A stretch of DNA of 24,334 nt from an uncultured bacterium (GCA_905214735.1 CAJMNI010000038.1:1-24334); one strand, 5' to 3'; shown: positions 15,722-23,822, counted from the stretch's first letter. Translations and numbers: made by a program. Notes: generated by a model from the letters alone, not told the origin.

Positions 15722-18700
15722 AAGCTTCCTTTTTCTTTTATTTGTGTGTTTTCATTATTTCCTGTTCCCTCTTCTCTCTTAACAGCTGCCTCGCTCTTTT
15801 TCCCTTTCTTCACCTCTTTCTTCTCCTTCTTCTTAGGCCGCAGCCACTTGAAGGGATTGTCGAAATCCTTGCGATAGATGATGCCGAGTCCCTGGGTGGT
15901 GAGGGCAGACTTCAGATAATAGGAGGCGTCGTTGAAGTGGTTGTAGGCCTTTAGTCTCAGCGTGCCGCTGCGGTTGAGCAGATATTCGAGATCGAAATCG
16001 CCGATAAACGTCGACTGCGAAGTGCTCTTGTCGCGATAGCCGAGATTTCCGTTGACAAGAAGCCTGTTGTCGAAGAGCCGCGACGAAAGCGCCACGTCGA
16101 CCTCTATGTCGGAGAAGTCGCTGCGTTCCGACTTGAATTGCGGGGAAAGAGTGAATTTATCCGTCAGCGAACCGATGATGTTCGACAACTGCGAAGAGAG
16201 AGTCGATGATGCCACTGAAGCGAGCTCTCCTCCCTGCCCTTCGCTGCCGGTATATTCGGGCGAATAAAAGCGGTTGAGCACGAGGAGATAGATCACCTGG
16301 CGGTTGAGCATGTCTTCGGTCGAGATGATGCTCTTAACTTTTCTTTCGACTTCGGCCGTGACGGTCGGCAACCGCAGATCGAAATCGATTTCGGGAGTCT
16401 GGAGTTCGCCGCTGACCTTAAGCAGCGCATCCACAGGCACGTTGGTGCGGTTTAGGTCCGGATCGCTCTCGAAACTCTTGTCGAGGTCGGTGAGGCTCGT
16501 GTTGGTCCGATAGGCCGCTGTGATGTCGAGCATTCCGCGCATCGGATCGCCGTTGAACGAGATCGAGCTGCCGCGTTCGATCTTGAAATTGCGCAATATA
16601 AGTTCCTGAAGCGAGAAGTTGTAGTCGCCCGAATCGAGAGTATATTTTCCGTAAAGGTCAAAGTTGTCGGTGTCGCTTCCGTATGCCATGCGTATAGCCC
16701 CCTGGCCGTGAGCCACTATTTTGTCGCCTGCGCGAGGATCCATGACTATCGTCATCGTGCACGCCGGTGTGATGCTTACTCCGAGATTCAGGCTGAATAT
16801 ATCCGGCGGACCGAGATATTTCTCTTCAACCTTCTTTGCATACTTCTCTTCAAAGCTCTCCTCCACTTTCATCTCTGCCATGGCGGCCTCTTTCCGGCGG
16901 TCGGAAAAGGTGAGGAAGGTATAGTCGACGGCTGTTTCGGTCTCGTCGAGTTCGAAGGTGAACGTGGAATTGGCAGCCGTGCTCATGTTGATGTCGAGAG
17001 TTATCAGTCCCGGGCCGCCGCGAAGCGCCGCCGAACCGTTGCCGAATATCCGGCCATACCAGGGATTGCCCGAACGGGCGTCGGTGTCGTAACAAAGCAA
17101 ACCGCGCGCACCCGTGAGGTCGAACGCAAACCGGGCGTCGTGGAGATAATCATGACGCACCTCCCCGCGAAGCATGGCCGAATTTCCATAGCGGTCATAG
17201 ATTCTTATGTGGGGAATGCTGATCTTCCCTTTTGTGAAGAAGACGGAATCCGATCCGGAGTATCTCACGTTGGTCTGGTCGCAAAGGAGCGTGATGGTGT
17301 CGGCAAAAGCCTCTCCGGCAAGATCGATATCCTTGAATGTGCCGTAAAGCTTTATATTTCCCGACGCCTCTCCGGAAACGCTCGACGTGAAACCCGACAT
17401 GAAAGGCTGCAGAAGGGCCACGTTGATATGGTCGGCGTCGAAATCAAACGAGAGCGAGTCGCGGATCACATAGATGGCCCCTCCGATTTTGGCCTTAGAA
17501 TGCTTGTGGTCGTCGACATCGGCATTTATAGCCACCATTTTCTCTTCGTTGTCCCAATGGCTTTCTATCACGGCATCTCCAAGCGGCGCGTCGTTATAGG
17601 AGAAATTGCTGACTTCGAGGCGGGGCACCCTCATCACCGGCGCGCCGGAGAAGAGCTGCGAAGCCATGGCCCGGCCTGTGGCCATGCCGCCGAAATTGAC
17701 GTAATTTATGTTGAGGACATTGAATATGTATTCCAGGTCGATTCCGGCAAGGTCGGCGGTAAGCACGTCGAGCGGAGAAGCGGAAGCTTTTCCCGCAACG
17801 TCGACATATTGCAAACCGTGCCAGATTCGCAGGCCGCTGACTTCAATGGATTTGTCGCTATAGGCGATGCGCGCCGGATTGATCCTCCATTCCGCTCCCG
17901 AAAGCGAGAAACCCGAAGGCAAAACATTCACCTCCACTTCAGGCGCTCCGCTAAGCAGATTTTTCGCCAGGAGGGCCGTCAGACTGATGTCACCCCGGTT
18001 GGCGGGATTCTTCTCCATGATCCATCCCAAATCGGCCTTAACGGCATCGGCAAGGGCGTCTAAGCCGACGCTGAAAGTTGCCCGGTCTGACTTCATCGGG
18101 AAATTGACCGTGGCGCTCCCTTTGAATCCCTCTGCATCCGAGAGCGAGCCGGCGAACTCGAAATTCTTTATAAGTTTGTCATTCCCCTTAAGGAGATATG
18201 GAGACTTCACGCTGATCTCTGCCTTTTTGTCGCCGCCGTTCCATTTTCCGGCAATCATGACAGCCTGCAATGGTTTTACCGGGAGCTTCAAATAATCGAA
18301 AAGTGCGTCATCGGGGCGGATGGTGGCGTTCAGATTCATGTAGCCCCCGGTCGTTCCACTGCTCTTCGCGAGAGGGATGAGCGAAGGCAAAGCATGAGCG
18401 GCCATATTCCGCAATTCCGAAATCATCCCCTTCGGCTTGAATTCTCCGGTGATTTCAGCATCTATGTTATCGGCAGAAAGTGAAATCGTGCGGAGGTTTT
18501 CCCTGATTTCCGACGAAACGTAAAGCCGACTGAGCGGGAGACGCGAGTCAGCCGATTTTCTGATATCTGCATTATTGAGTTCAACTGTTCCCGTCAGATT
18601 GTCGGGAGTGTTTCCCACGGCGGAAGCTGTCAGGTTTCCGCTGAAGGAGGCTCCCGGATATTTGGGCAGCAGTCCGACAAGAGCCGTCTCGAAGCGGCTC

Positions 18701-20316
18701 ACGTCGGCGTTGAGATTCCATTTCGTAGCTCCACCGGCAAGCGACACGTCGGCATTGACCCTAAGAGCCGCCGACGGATCATCGACAGCTACCTCTCCCT
18801 TGAACGACATACCCCGCTTCTCGCCTCTGAATTCTATGTTGCTGATGCGTCTTGACTGAAAGTCGACAAACGGAACCACTCCGTTGGCATCGATATCAAG
18901 AGTTTCAGGAGAATCGATTCTGCCGGAGACTCCGGCTTCTATCCTTGCGGCAATCAGTCCGAGACGCTCATTCCCGAGAATCAAGCCTATGTCGAGAGAT
19001 TCGGTAACTGCCTTTACGTCGGCACTGACTGCATTCGACGCGTTCCAGCCGCCATCAAGCAGAATTGCCAGATCCCCGCGGTCGGTCTCCACCGACATTG
19101 TGGCCGACGCTTCCCGGCCGGAGAGGGAAAGCTTCCCCGCGCTTTCTATGGTAATGCTTCCGAGGGCGGCTATGTGGCTCCTGATGTTGTTGTCGATGCC
19201 GGGAATCGCGCCGATCACGTCGGAAATCATTTCCTGATCGGCCGACACATAAAGGTTTTCAAGATCGAGGTCTGCGTTTCGAAGATTGTCGAGGTTTTCC
19301 AACCCGGCATTCAGATCGATCATCCTTTTGCCAGAAGGGGCGTAAAGCCTGAAGCGGTCGATGCTCACTCTGCGCAGATTCCCCGCAAGATCGGCGTCAA
19401 GCCTGAATGGAGAGTCGAAATGAGCCAATAGCGGGAAGAAGGGGGCAAAATCGGAAGGTGTGATTTTGGCATCGGAAAGGCTCACCGCATGAATTCCCTC
19501 CATAAGCGCCTCCTTAATTTTGGAATAGCCGTTGAAGCTCAGCGACATGTCGGAGGGCCGAATATCGGAGCCCGGCATACGGAGCTGAAAATCGCTCACC
19601 GAGATCTGACGGGGTGTGATATGGGCGAGCAGATGCAGGCTTTCTATCTCCAGACCCGACCTCTCCTTGAGCGCGAGGCGTCTGAGATCGACCGTGAAAT
19701 CGTCGTTCTTAAGCCGGGGAAGAGCAACATCAGCTTTCAGATCGGTCACCCGGATATGATTGGCATCGAAACGCCCGGCTTCGGCCAGGGGTTTCCACCG
19801 GCGGTCGAATGAAGCGGCCGATTTCCTTATCACTATATTATGGAGCTTGAGGTCGAACTTCGTCGGAGGTTTGTTCTTATCTTTAGGTTTGAAAGCGTCG
19901 ATAAGAAACTGAATGTTGAGCGGTGCCCCTTCACGATCTTGCCATATCCGGGCATCCATGCCGATTATCTCGGCGTAGGTGATCTCTATTCTCCGGTCAA
20001 GAAGCAGCTTCCACAGATTAATTCCAGCGCCGAATTTCTCTATCCCGCAACATCTGCGGCCGTCGGGGGTGAAAAGCTCGACATCGCTGAGCACCACCTC
20101 GTTGAAGGGCATTATCTGAAGGTTTCCTGCTGTCAGCCGCGACCCGATGTAGTCTGATGCGACCGCTTCAAGTTCCCCTTTGATCTTATTCTGCACTGCC
20201 GGAACCGACAGAAGCAGAAACAACGCAATAAAAATGCCCAACACAGTCAGAAAGAAGGTGAAGAGCAGCGTCCGAATTATCTTATATGCGTTTTTGATTC
20301 CGGGCTTGGCAGTCAT
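15718..20316 (-). CDS. tamB: TamB-like translocation/assembly module protein
   Basis: Very large (1532 residues) AsmA/TamB-superfamily envelope protein. An N-terminal transmembrane anchor (about 13-37, rich in Leu, Phe and Ile) is followed by over 1000 residues of repetitive beta-strand sequence, expected to form a hydrophobic groove spanning the periplasm. The conserved TamB C-terminal domain is visible near YGKYTLDSGDYNFSLQELILRNFKIE (about 1250-1280) and continues to SALTTQGLGIIYRKDFDNPF. A Lys/Glu-rich hydrophilic tail of about 45 residues ends the protein. The family role is assembly of outer-membrane proteins with TamA and/or bulk phospholipid transport. It is the first gene of the operon, with a -7 box ending 7 bp before the ATG, and is divergent from tsaD across an 85-bp gap. 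Confidence 0.92.
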   Translation of the reverse strand: MTAKPGIKNAYKIIRTLLFTFFLTVLGIFIALFLLLSVPAVQNKIKGELEAVASDYIGSRLTAGNLQIMPFNEVVLSDVELFTPDGRRCCGIEKFGAGINLWKLLLDRRIEITYAEIIGMDARIWQDREGAPLNIQFLIDAFKPKDKNKPPTKFDLKLHNIVIRKSAASFDRRWKPLAEAGRFDANHIRVTDLKADVALPRLKNDDFTVDLRRLALKERSGLEIESLHLLAHITPRQISVSDFQLRMPGSDIRPSDMSLSFNGYSKIKEALMEGIHAVSLSDAKITPSDFAPFFPLLAHFDSPFRLDADLAGNLRRVSIDRFRLYAPSGKRMIDLNAGLENLDNLRNADLDLENLYVSADQEMISDVIGAIPGIDNNIRSHIAALGSITIESAGKLSLSGREASATMSVETDRGDLAILLDGGWNASNAVSADVKAVTESLDIGLILGNERLGLIAARIEAGVSGRIDSPETLDIDANGVVPFVDFQSRRISNIEFRGEKRGMSFKGEVAVDDPSAALRVNADVSLAGGATKWNLNADVSRFETALVGLLPKYPGASFSGNLTASAVGNTPDNLTGTVELNNADIRKSADSRLPLSRLYVSSEIRENLRTISLSADNIDAEITGEFKPKGMISELRNMAAHALPSLIPLAKSSGTTGGYMNLNATIRPDDALFDYLKLPVKPLQAVMIAGKWNGGDKKAEISVKSPYLLKGNDKLIKNFEFAGSLSDAEGFKGSATVNFPMKSDRATFSVGLDALADAVKADLGWIMEKNPANRGDISLTALLAKNLLSGAPEVEVNVLPSGFSLSGAEWRINPARIAYSDKSIEVSGLRIWHGLQYVDVAGKASASPLDVLTADLAGIDLEYIFNVLNINYVNFGGMATGRAMASQLFSGAPVMRVPRLEVSNFSYNDAPLGDAVIESHWDNEEKMVAINADVDDHKHSKAKIGGAIYVIRDSLSFDFDADHINVALLQPFMSGFTSSVSGEASGNIKLYGTFKDIDLAGEAFADTITLLCDQTNVRYSGSDSVFFTKGKISIPHIRIYDRYGNSAMLRGEVRHDYLHDARFAFDLTGARGLLCYDTDARSGNPWYGRIFGNGSAALRGGPGLITLDINMSTAANSTFTFELDETETAVDYTFLTFSDRRKEAAMAEMKVEESFEEKYAKKVEEKYLGPPDIFSLNLGVSITPACTMTIVMDPRAGDKIVAHGQGAIRMAYGSDTDNFDLYGKYTLDSGDYNFSLQELILRNFKIERGSSISFNGDPMRGMLDITAAYRTNTSLTDLDKSFESDPDLNRTNVPVDALLKVSGELQTPEIDFDLRLPTVTAEVERKVKSIISTEDMLNRQVIYLLVLNRFYSPEYTGSEGQGGELASVASSTLSSQLSNIIGSLTDKFTLSPQFKSERSDFSDIEVDVALSSRLFDNRLLVNGNLGYRDKSTSQSTFIGDFDLEYLLNRSGTLRLKAYNHFNDASYYLKSALTTQGLGIIYRKDFDNPFKWLRPKKKEKKEVKKGKKSEAAVKREEGTGNNENTQIKEKGSL

Positions 20317-20323
20317 ACGACTG

Positions 20324-20331
20324 CAAAATTA
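20324..20331 (-). promoter_or_regulatory. -7 box of the tamB operon
   Basis: On the minus strand TAATTTTG ends 7 bp before the ATG at 20316, so the leader would be only a few bases. The -33 partner is not clear. Confidence 0.5.
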
Positions 20332-20375
20332 ATCATTTATCTCTTATTTTGTTTCATTGTTTTGGCACAATTTGT

Positions 20376-20383
20376 TAACTTTG
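20376..20383 (+). promoter_or_regulatory. -7 box of tsaD
   Basis: TAACTTTG matches TAnnTTTG and lies 18 bp before the tsaD ATG, predicting a leader of about 10-14 nt. The nearest -33-like TTTG is 24 bp upstream (20348-20351), slightly long. It shares the 85-bp gap with the divergent tamB promoter. Confidence 0.5.
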
Positions 20384-20401
20384 TCGTAAATTTTCTAAAA
20401 A

Positions 20402-21418
20402 ATGAGCGAGATAATCTTGGGAATTGAGTCAAGTTGCGATGACACGTCGGCCGCTGTGATCAGCGACGGACTTCTCCTGAGCAACGTGATAGCAAGCCAA
20501 AAAGTGCATGAAGCCTACGGCGGAGTCGTTCCGGAGCTGGCTTCGCGGGCGCATCAGCAGAACATCCTGCCGGTGGTATCGGAAGCCTTGCGCCAGGCCG
20601 GTGTGAAAAAGGAGGATGTCAACGCAATCGCCTATACCCGCGGCCCCGGTCTGCTCGGTTCGCTGCATGTCGGCACTTCGTTTGCCAAGGGAATGGCCAT
20701 AGGCCTCAACATCCCTCTTCTCGACGTGAACCATCTCCATGGCCATGTGCTCGCCCAGTTTATCAGGGAGAATGCCGACGATCCCGTGCCGGAGTTTCCG
20801 TTCCTCTGCCTGCTCGTATCGGGCGGAAATTCGCAGATAGTCCTGGTGAAATCTCCGATGGATATGGAAATTCTCGGCCAGACTATCGACGACGCCGCCG
20901 GCGAGGCTTTCGACAAATGCGCCAAGGTGATGGGTCTCCCCTATCCGGGCGGCCCGCATATCGACAGGCTCGCGCAGCAGGGAGATCCCAAACGGTTCAA
21001 ATTCAGCAAACCCCACATTCCCGGGCTCGATTATTCCTTCAGCGGATTAAAGACATCGTTTCTTTACACTCTCCGCGACGCAATCGAAGAAAATCCAGAT
21101 TTCATCGAGGAAAACAAGGCGGACCTCTGCGCTTCGCTTCAGGCAACCATCATCGAAATCCTGCTCGACAAGCTCAAGAAAGCTATCAAGATCACAGGCA
21201 TTCACGATGTGGCTATCGGTGGCGGCGTGTCGGCCAATTCCGGTGTGAGAGAGGCGGTGACCAATCTTTGCAATTCCCTCGGCGTCCGCCCCTGGATTCC
21301 GGCCCGAAAATTCACCACCGACAATGCCGCCATGGTGGCCATTGCCGGCTATTACAAATTCAAGGCAAAAGATTTCGGACGCCTCGACGAACCTCCTTTC
21401 GCAAGAGTCACAATCTGA
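20402..21418 (+). CDS. tsaD: tRNA N6-threonylcarbamoyladenosine transferase TsaD
   Basis: Catalytic subunit (Kae1/YgjD family) that transfers threonylcarbamoyl from TC-AMP to A37 of ANN-decoding tRNAs, with TsaB and TsaE. It is 338 residues. The ATPase-fold N-terminus is LGIESSCDDTSAAV (6-19). The metal ligands are H111 and H115 in NHLHGH (110-115). SGGNSQIV, DDAAGEAFDKCAKVMGLPYPGGP and a C-terminal TTDNAAMVA with the last metal-ligand Asp complete the set. It is transcribed away from tamB. cinA follows after 108 bp without an obvious promoter, so read-through from tsaD is likely. Confidence 0.98.
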   Translation: MSEIILGIESSCDDTSAAVISDGLLLSNVIASQKVHEAYGGVVPELASRAHQQNILPVVSEALRQAGVKKEDVNAIAYTRGPGLLGSLHVGTSFAKGMAIGLNIPLLDVNHLHGHVLAQFIRENADDPVPEFPFLCLLVSGGNSQIVLVKSPMDMEILGQTIDDAAGEAFDKCAKVMGLPYPGGPHIDRLAQQGDPKRFKFSKPHIPGLDYSFSGLKTSFLYTLRDAIEENPDFIEENKADLCASLQATIIEILLDKLKKAIKITGIHDVAIGGGVSANSGVREAVTNLCNSLGVRPWIPARKFTTDNAAMVAIAGYYKFKAKDFGRLDEPPFARVTI

Positions 21419-21483
21419 CTTTGACGAAAAACGTCCTGAAAGAAACACGCCAACTAACTCTGAATTCAATCTTAAGAATAAAT

Positions 21484-21516
21484 TTACCAAGAAAACACAT
21501 CTTACCAAGAAAACAC
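21484..21516 (+). repeat. Tandem 15-bp duplication upstream of cinA
   Basis: TTACCAAGAAAACAC occurs perfectly at 21484-21498 and 21502-21516, an 18-bp period, ending 10 bp before the cinA ATG in the otherwise featureless 108-bp gap. Confidence 0.85.
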
Positions 21517-21526
21517 CTCAATCTGT

Positions 21527-22324
21527 ATGAGCGACACTAATAAAGAAACTGTCAAACCGGGAGCGAAGGAAAAGATCCCCACCGAGAAAAGGCACATCGT
21601 GATCTACGGCTACACCCGCGAAGAGCTGAAAAACATCATGCGTCATTTCGAGGCCCAGCTTCCCGATTATGTAAAGATAAAGATCGACACCGACAATCTG
21701 GTGACCAACATCACACTTACGGGCGTCAACACAGGTCTGGAACTGCTGCGGTTCAAGATGAACAAGTTTCAGCAGAGCCTGAGCGCCATTTTTTCTGAAG
21801 AGACGATCACGACCGAAAACAAGAGCGTGAGCCAGGTGCTCGGAGAACTGCTGACCGAGCGCGAGCTGACTGTATCGTGCGCCGAAAGTTGCACCGGAGG
21901 CAATATCGCCCATAAAATCACGCAGAATTCCGGTTCGTCGGGCTATTTCCTCGGCAGCGTCGTCAGCTATAGCAACGATGTCAAGGCGAAAGTGCTCAAC
22001 GTGTCGCGCAGTGATCTCGGTCGATTCGGAGCGGTCAGCAAGCAGGTGGCAGAGGAGATGGTTAGAGGCGTCGCCGATCTTATGCAGACAGATTGCGCCA
22101 TGGCCACCACCGGCATCGCCGGCCCCGACGGGGGAACGAAATTCAAACCGGTCGGAACCGTCTGGATCGCCGTCAAATATGGCGATAAAGTAGCAAGCGA
22201 AATGATTCAGTTCAAGGGCAACCGCAACAGTGTGATCGAATCGGCCACCAACCACGCGATGGTGATGCTCATCAAGATGCTCCGCAACAACTATACGGAG
22301 CAGGAAGAGATCAACGACGACTGA
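21527..22324 (+). CDS. cinA: CinA-type nicotinamide-nucleotide amidase lacking the N-terminal pyrophosphatase domain
   Basis: The C-terminal part (about 100-260) is the PncC/CinA-C amidase, which converts nicotinamide mononucleotide to nicotinate mononucleotide in pyridine-nucleotide recycling. Motifs are AESCTGG (119-125), SYSNDVKAKVL (147-157) and TTGIAGPDGGT (194-204). Residues about 23-90 resemble the small alpha/beta linker domain found in full-length CinA between the two enzymatic domains. The N-terminal COG1058 (MoaB/Mog-like, ADP-ribose pyrophosphatase) domain is missing: 265 residues against about 410. The ORF begins cleanly with ATG 108 bp after tsaD, with no leftover COG1058 sequence, so this is a stable short form rather than a recent truncation. 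Confidence 0.88.
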   Translation: MSDTNKETVKPGAKEKIPTEKRHIVIYGYTREELKNIMRHFEAQLPDYVKIKIDTDNLVTNITLTGVNTGLELLRFKMNKFQQSLSAIFSEETITTENKSVSQVLGELLTERELTVSCAESCTGGNIAHKITQNSGSSGYFLGSVVSYSNDVKAKVLNVSRSDLGRFGAVSKQVAEEMVRGVADLMQTDCAMATTGIAGPDGGTKFKPVGTVWIAVKYGDKVASEMIQFKGNRNSVIESATNHAMVMLIKMLRNNYTEQEEINDD

Positions 22325-22361
22325 AAAGGCTTGACAAAGCCAGGACAAGATCAGGACAAAT

Positions 22362-22378
22362 CGCGCGGGAATCGCGCG
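22362..22378 (+). terminator. Short GC hairpin after cinA
   Basis: CGCGCG (22362-22367) and CGCGCG (22373-22378) pair around a 5-nt loop, 38 bp after the cinA stop. There is no T-run, so terminator activity is uncertain. Just before it, CAGGACAA recurs with an 11-bp period. Confidence 0.3.
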
Positions 22379-22393
22379 AATATAAAGAAAACA

Positions 22394-22416
22394 CGCTAAA
22401 AATTTGCATATTAGCG
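22394..22416. promoter_or_regulatory. Inverted repeat over the -33 element of the rpmB promoter (possible operator)
   Basis: CGCTAA (22394-22399) and TTAGCG (22411-22416) are perfect 6-bp inverted arms spaced by 11 bp, centred on the TTTG at 22403-22406. The geometry suits a dimeric regulator; no regulator gene is present in the window. Confidence 0.35.
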
Positions 22417-22434
22417 AAAAAAGCCTTAACTTTG
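22403..22434 (+). promoter_or_regulatory. Consensus Bacteroidetes promoter of rpmB-rpmG-DUF4295
   Basis: TTTG (22403-22406), 20-bp spacer, TAACTTTG (22427-22434): an exact match to the -33/-7 consensus. Transcription should begin near 22440, leaving a leader of about 117 nt before the rpmB ATG. That leader has room for weak hairpins (GTCGCT/AGTGAC and TCAG/CTGA) but no motif I can name. Confidence 0.8.
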
Positions 22435-22556
22435 TAACCGTTTTGTGGCACATCCTTAAAAGTCGCTGAAAATGATGCAGTTAGTGACGATATGAGATTG
22501 AGATGGCACTCAGAACAAGAACTGAAGTAAAATTTTAAAGAAATTAAACAACAGCC

Positions 22557-22820
22557 ATGTCAAAAGTTTGTCAGATCACAGGCAAAAAAGCGCAGGTAGG
22601 CAATAACGTGTCCCACTCGAAGCGTCGCACAAAACGCAAATTCGAGGTAAACCTGCACACGAAGAAGTTCTATTGGGTTGAGCAGGATATGTGGATCGAG
22701 CTCCGTCTCTCTTGCCGCGCACTCCGCACAATCAACAAAATCGGTCTCAACGCAGCCCTCAAGAAGGCTGAGGCTGAAGGAAATCTCGACTTTAAAGACA
22801 TCACAATTCTCTCTCTCTAA
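22557..22820 (+). CDS. rpmB: Large ribosomal subunit protein bL28
   Basis: Ribosomal protein bL28, 87 residues. The N-terminus MSKVCQITGKKAQVGNNVSHSKRRTKRKFEVNLH has the family signature, with the VSHSKRRTKR basic run that binds 23S rRNA. It is the first gene of a three-gene ribosomal operon under a consensus promoter. The ATG at 22557 is the natural start: it opens with the conserved MSKVCQ and there is no upstream alternative. rpmG begins 18 bp after its stop. Confidence 0.98.
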   Translation: MSKVCQITGKKAQVGNNVSHSKRRTKRKFEVNLHTKKFYWVEQDMWIELRLSCRALRTINKIGLNAALKKAEAEGNLDFKDITILSL

Positions 22821-22838
22821 TCCCCAAGCATAACAAAA

Positions 22839-23027
22839 ATGGCAAAGAAAGCAAAAGGCAATCGGGTTCAGGTGATCCTCGAATGCACAGAACATAAGGC
22901 AAGCGGTATGCCCGGTATGTCGCGTTACATCACTACCAAAAACCGCAAAAACACTCCGGGTCGTCTCGAGCTGAAGAAATACAACCCGATTCTCAAAAAA
23001 ATGACCATTCACAAAGAAATTAAATAA
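22839..23027 (+). CDS. rpmG: Large ribosomal subunit protein bL33
   Basis: Ribosomal protein bL33, 62 residues, strongly basic. The core RVQVILECTEH and SRYITTKNRKNTPGRLELKKYNP...HKEIK are typical of the family. It has a single cysteine rather than four, so this is a zinc-free (C-minus) form. It lies between rpmB and the DUF4295 gene with short gaps, co-transcribed. Confidence 0.97.
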   Translation: MAKKAKGNRVQVILECTEHKASGMPGMSRYITTKNRKNTPGRLELKKYNPILKKMTIHKEIK

Positions 23028-23037
23028 GCACTGACCC

Positions 23038-23187
23038 ATGGCAAAGAAAACCGTCGCGTCTATCCAGAAAGGTGAAGGACGTACATACAGCAAAGTCATC
23101 AAGATGGAGAAAAGCCCCAAGACAGGCGCTTATGTCTTCGTTGAGCAGATGGTTCCCAATGACACAGTTAAAGACGCTCTCAAATAA
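23038..23187 (+). CDS. DUF4295 family small basic protein
   Basis: A 49-residue lysine-rich protein, MAKKTVASIQKGEGR... ending NDTVKDALK, recognised as DUF4295, a Bacteroidetes-specific family found next to rpmG. It starts 10 bp after the rpmG stop and is followed by a strong terminator. Small size, basic charge and constant linkage to bL28/bL33 suggest a ribosome-associated protein; that is inference. In many Bacteroidetes ftsY and rimO come next, but here a terminator and an unrelated minus-strand gene follow. Confidence 0.9.
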   Translation: MAKKTVASIQKGEGRTYSKVIKMEKSPKTGAYVFVEQMVPNDTVKDALK

Positions 23188-23213
23188 TTGACAGCAACGC
23201 TATCACATAAATC

Positions 23214-23248
23214 AAGCGGCCCGACTTCCAAAGTCCGGGCCGCTTTTA
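23214..23248 (+). terminator. Strong intrinsic terminator after the DUF4295 gene
   Basis: Left arm AAGCGGCCC-GACTT (23214-23227), short loop, right arm AAGTC-CGGGCCGCTT (to about 23245), then TTTTATTCTTC. It ends the rpmB operon and also lies at the 3' side of the convergent beta-barrel gene. Confidence 0.92.
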
Positions 23249-23312
23249 TTCTTCTATTTTGATTCTTCCCTAAGTCATCTCTCCTTTCTGCAAACTGGCT
23301 TGCTCTCTCATT

Positions 23313-23822
23313 TCAGAACACATAGGAGACGCCGAGACCGACAAAGACGCCGTCGGTGTCTGACATAAAAGAATATTTCGCCTGAAGCTTAAGCTTGAAA
23401 TAACGCGTGATCCGAAGTTCAATGCCGCCGCCAAGATTCGCCCCGAATCGGTTGACATGTCCCCCACCGATATAGTTCCAGCTATTGAACGTGGCGCCCG
23501 CAAGGGGGTAGAGCGTGAAACCTCTTGCCACTCTGAACGGAAAATGCATGTCGACATCGATCAAAAATCCCGATTTCTCCTCATTGCGGAAAACAAAACC
23601 GATATCGGGAGCGATTCTGACGTGATTGGCAAACGAATACTGATAGTCGAGAGTAAGGTAGCCACTCTGATTATAACCGGCATATCCGCCATTGAGCCCA
23701 AGCGACATCTGGCCACGGTCGGATGCCTGAGTCGCCATAGGGTTAGCAACCGAAAGCATGGCTACAGCTCCAATCGCAGCAGCCGCTATCTTCTTTAATG
23801 AGAATCGTTTTAAATTTTCCAT
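23313..23822 (-). CDS. Small outer-membrane beta-barrel protein
   Basis: A 169-residue exported protein. Starting at the ATG at 23822 it has a classic signal peptide (MENLKRFSLKK, hydrophobic core to about 25, cleavage near TQA-S at 33). The mature part alternates polar and hydrophobic residues in strands rich in Gly, Tyr and Phe (LGLNGGYAGY, YLTLDYQYSF, GANLGGGIELRI, LKLQAKYSF) and ends in VGLGVSYVF, the C-terminal aromatic expected by the BAM machinery. This suggests an 8-stranded OmpA/OmpW-like barrel. The frame stays open upstream to 24077, but those 85 residues run through repeat DNA and would put the signal peptide internally, so I reject them. Specific function unknown. Confidence 0.85.
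   Translation of the reverse strand: MENLKRFSLKKIAAAAIGAVAMLSVANPMATQASDRGQMSLGLNGGYAGYNQSGYLTLDYQYSFANHVRIAPDIGFVFRNEEKSGFLIDVDMHFPFRVARGFTLYPLAGATFNSWNYIGGGHVNRFGANLGGGIELRITRYFKLKLQAKYSFMSDTDGVFVGLGVSYVF

Noticed and set aside
16708..18063. 451-residue plus-strand frame inside tamB
   Set aside because: It lies wholly within a continuous 1532-residue TamB-like frame and has the Arg/His-rich look of a shadow frame.
22437..22556. Known ribosomal-protein leader RNA
   Set aside because: Only weak hairpins are seen and I cannot match them to a named leader; kept as a hypothesis only.
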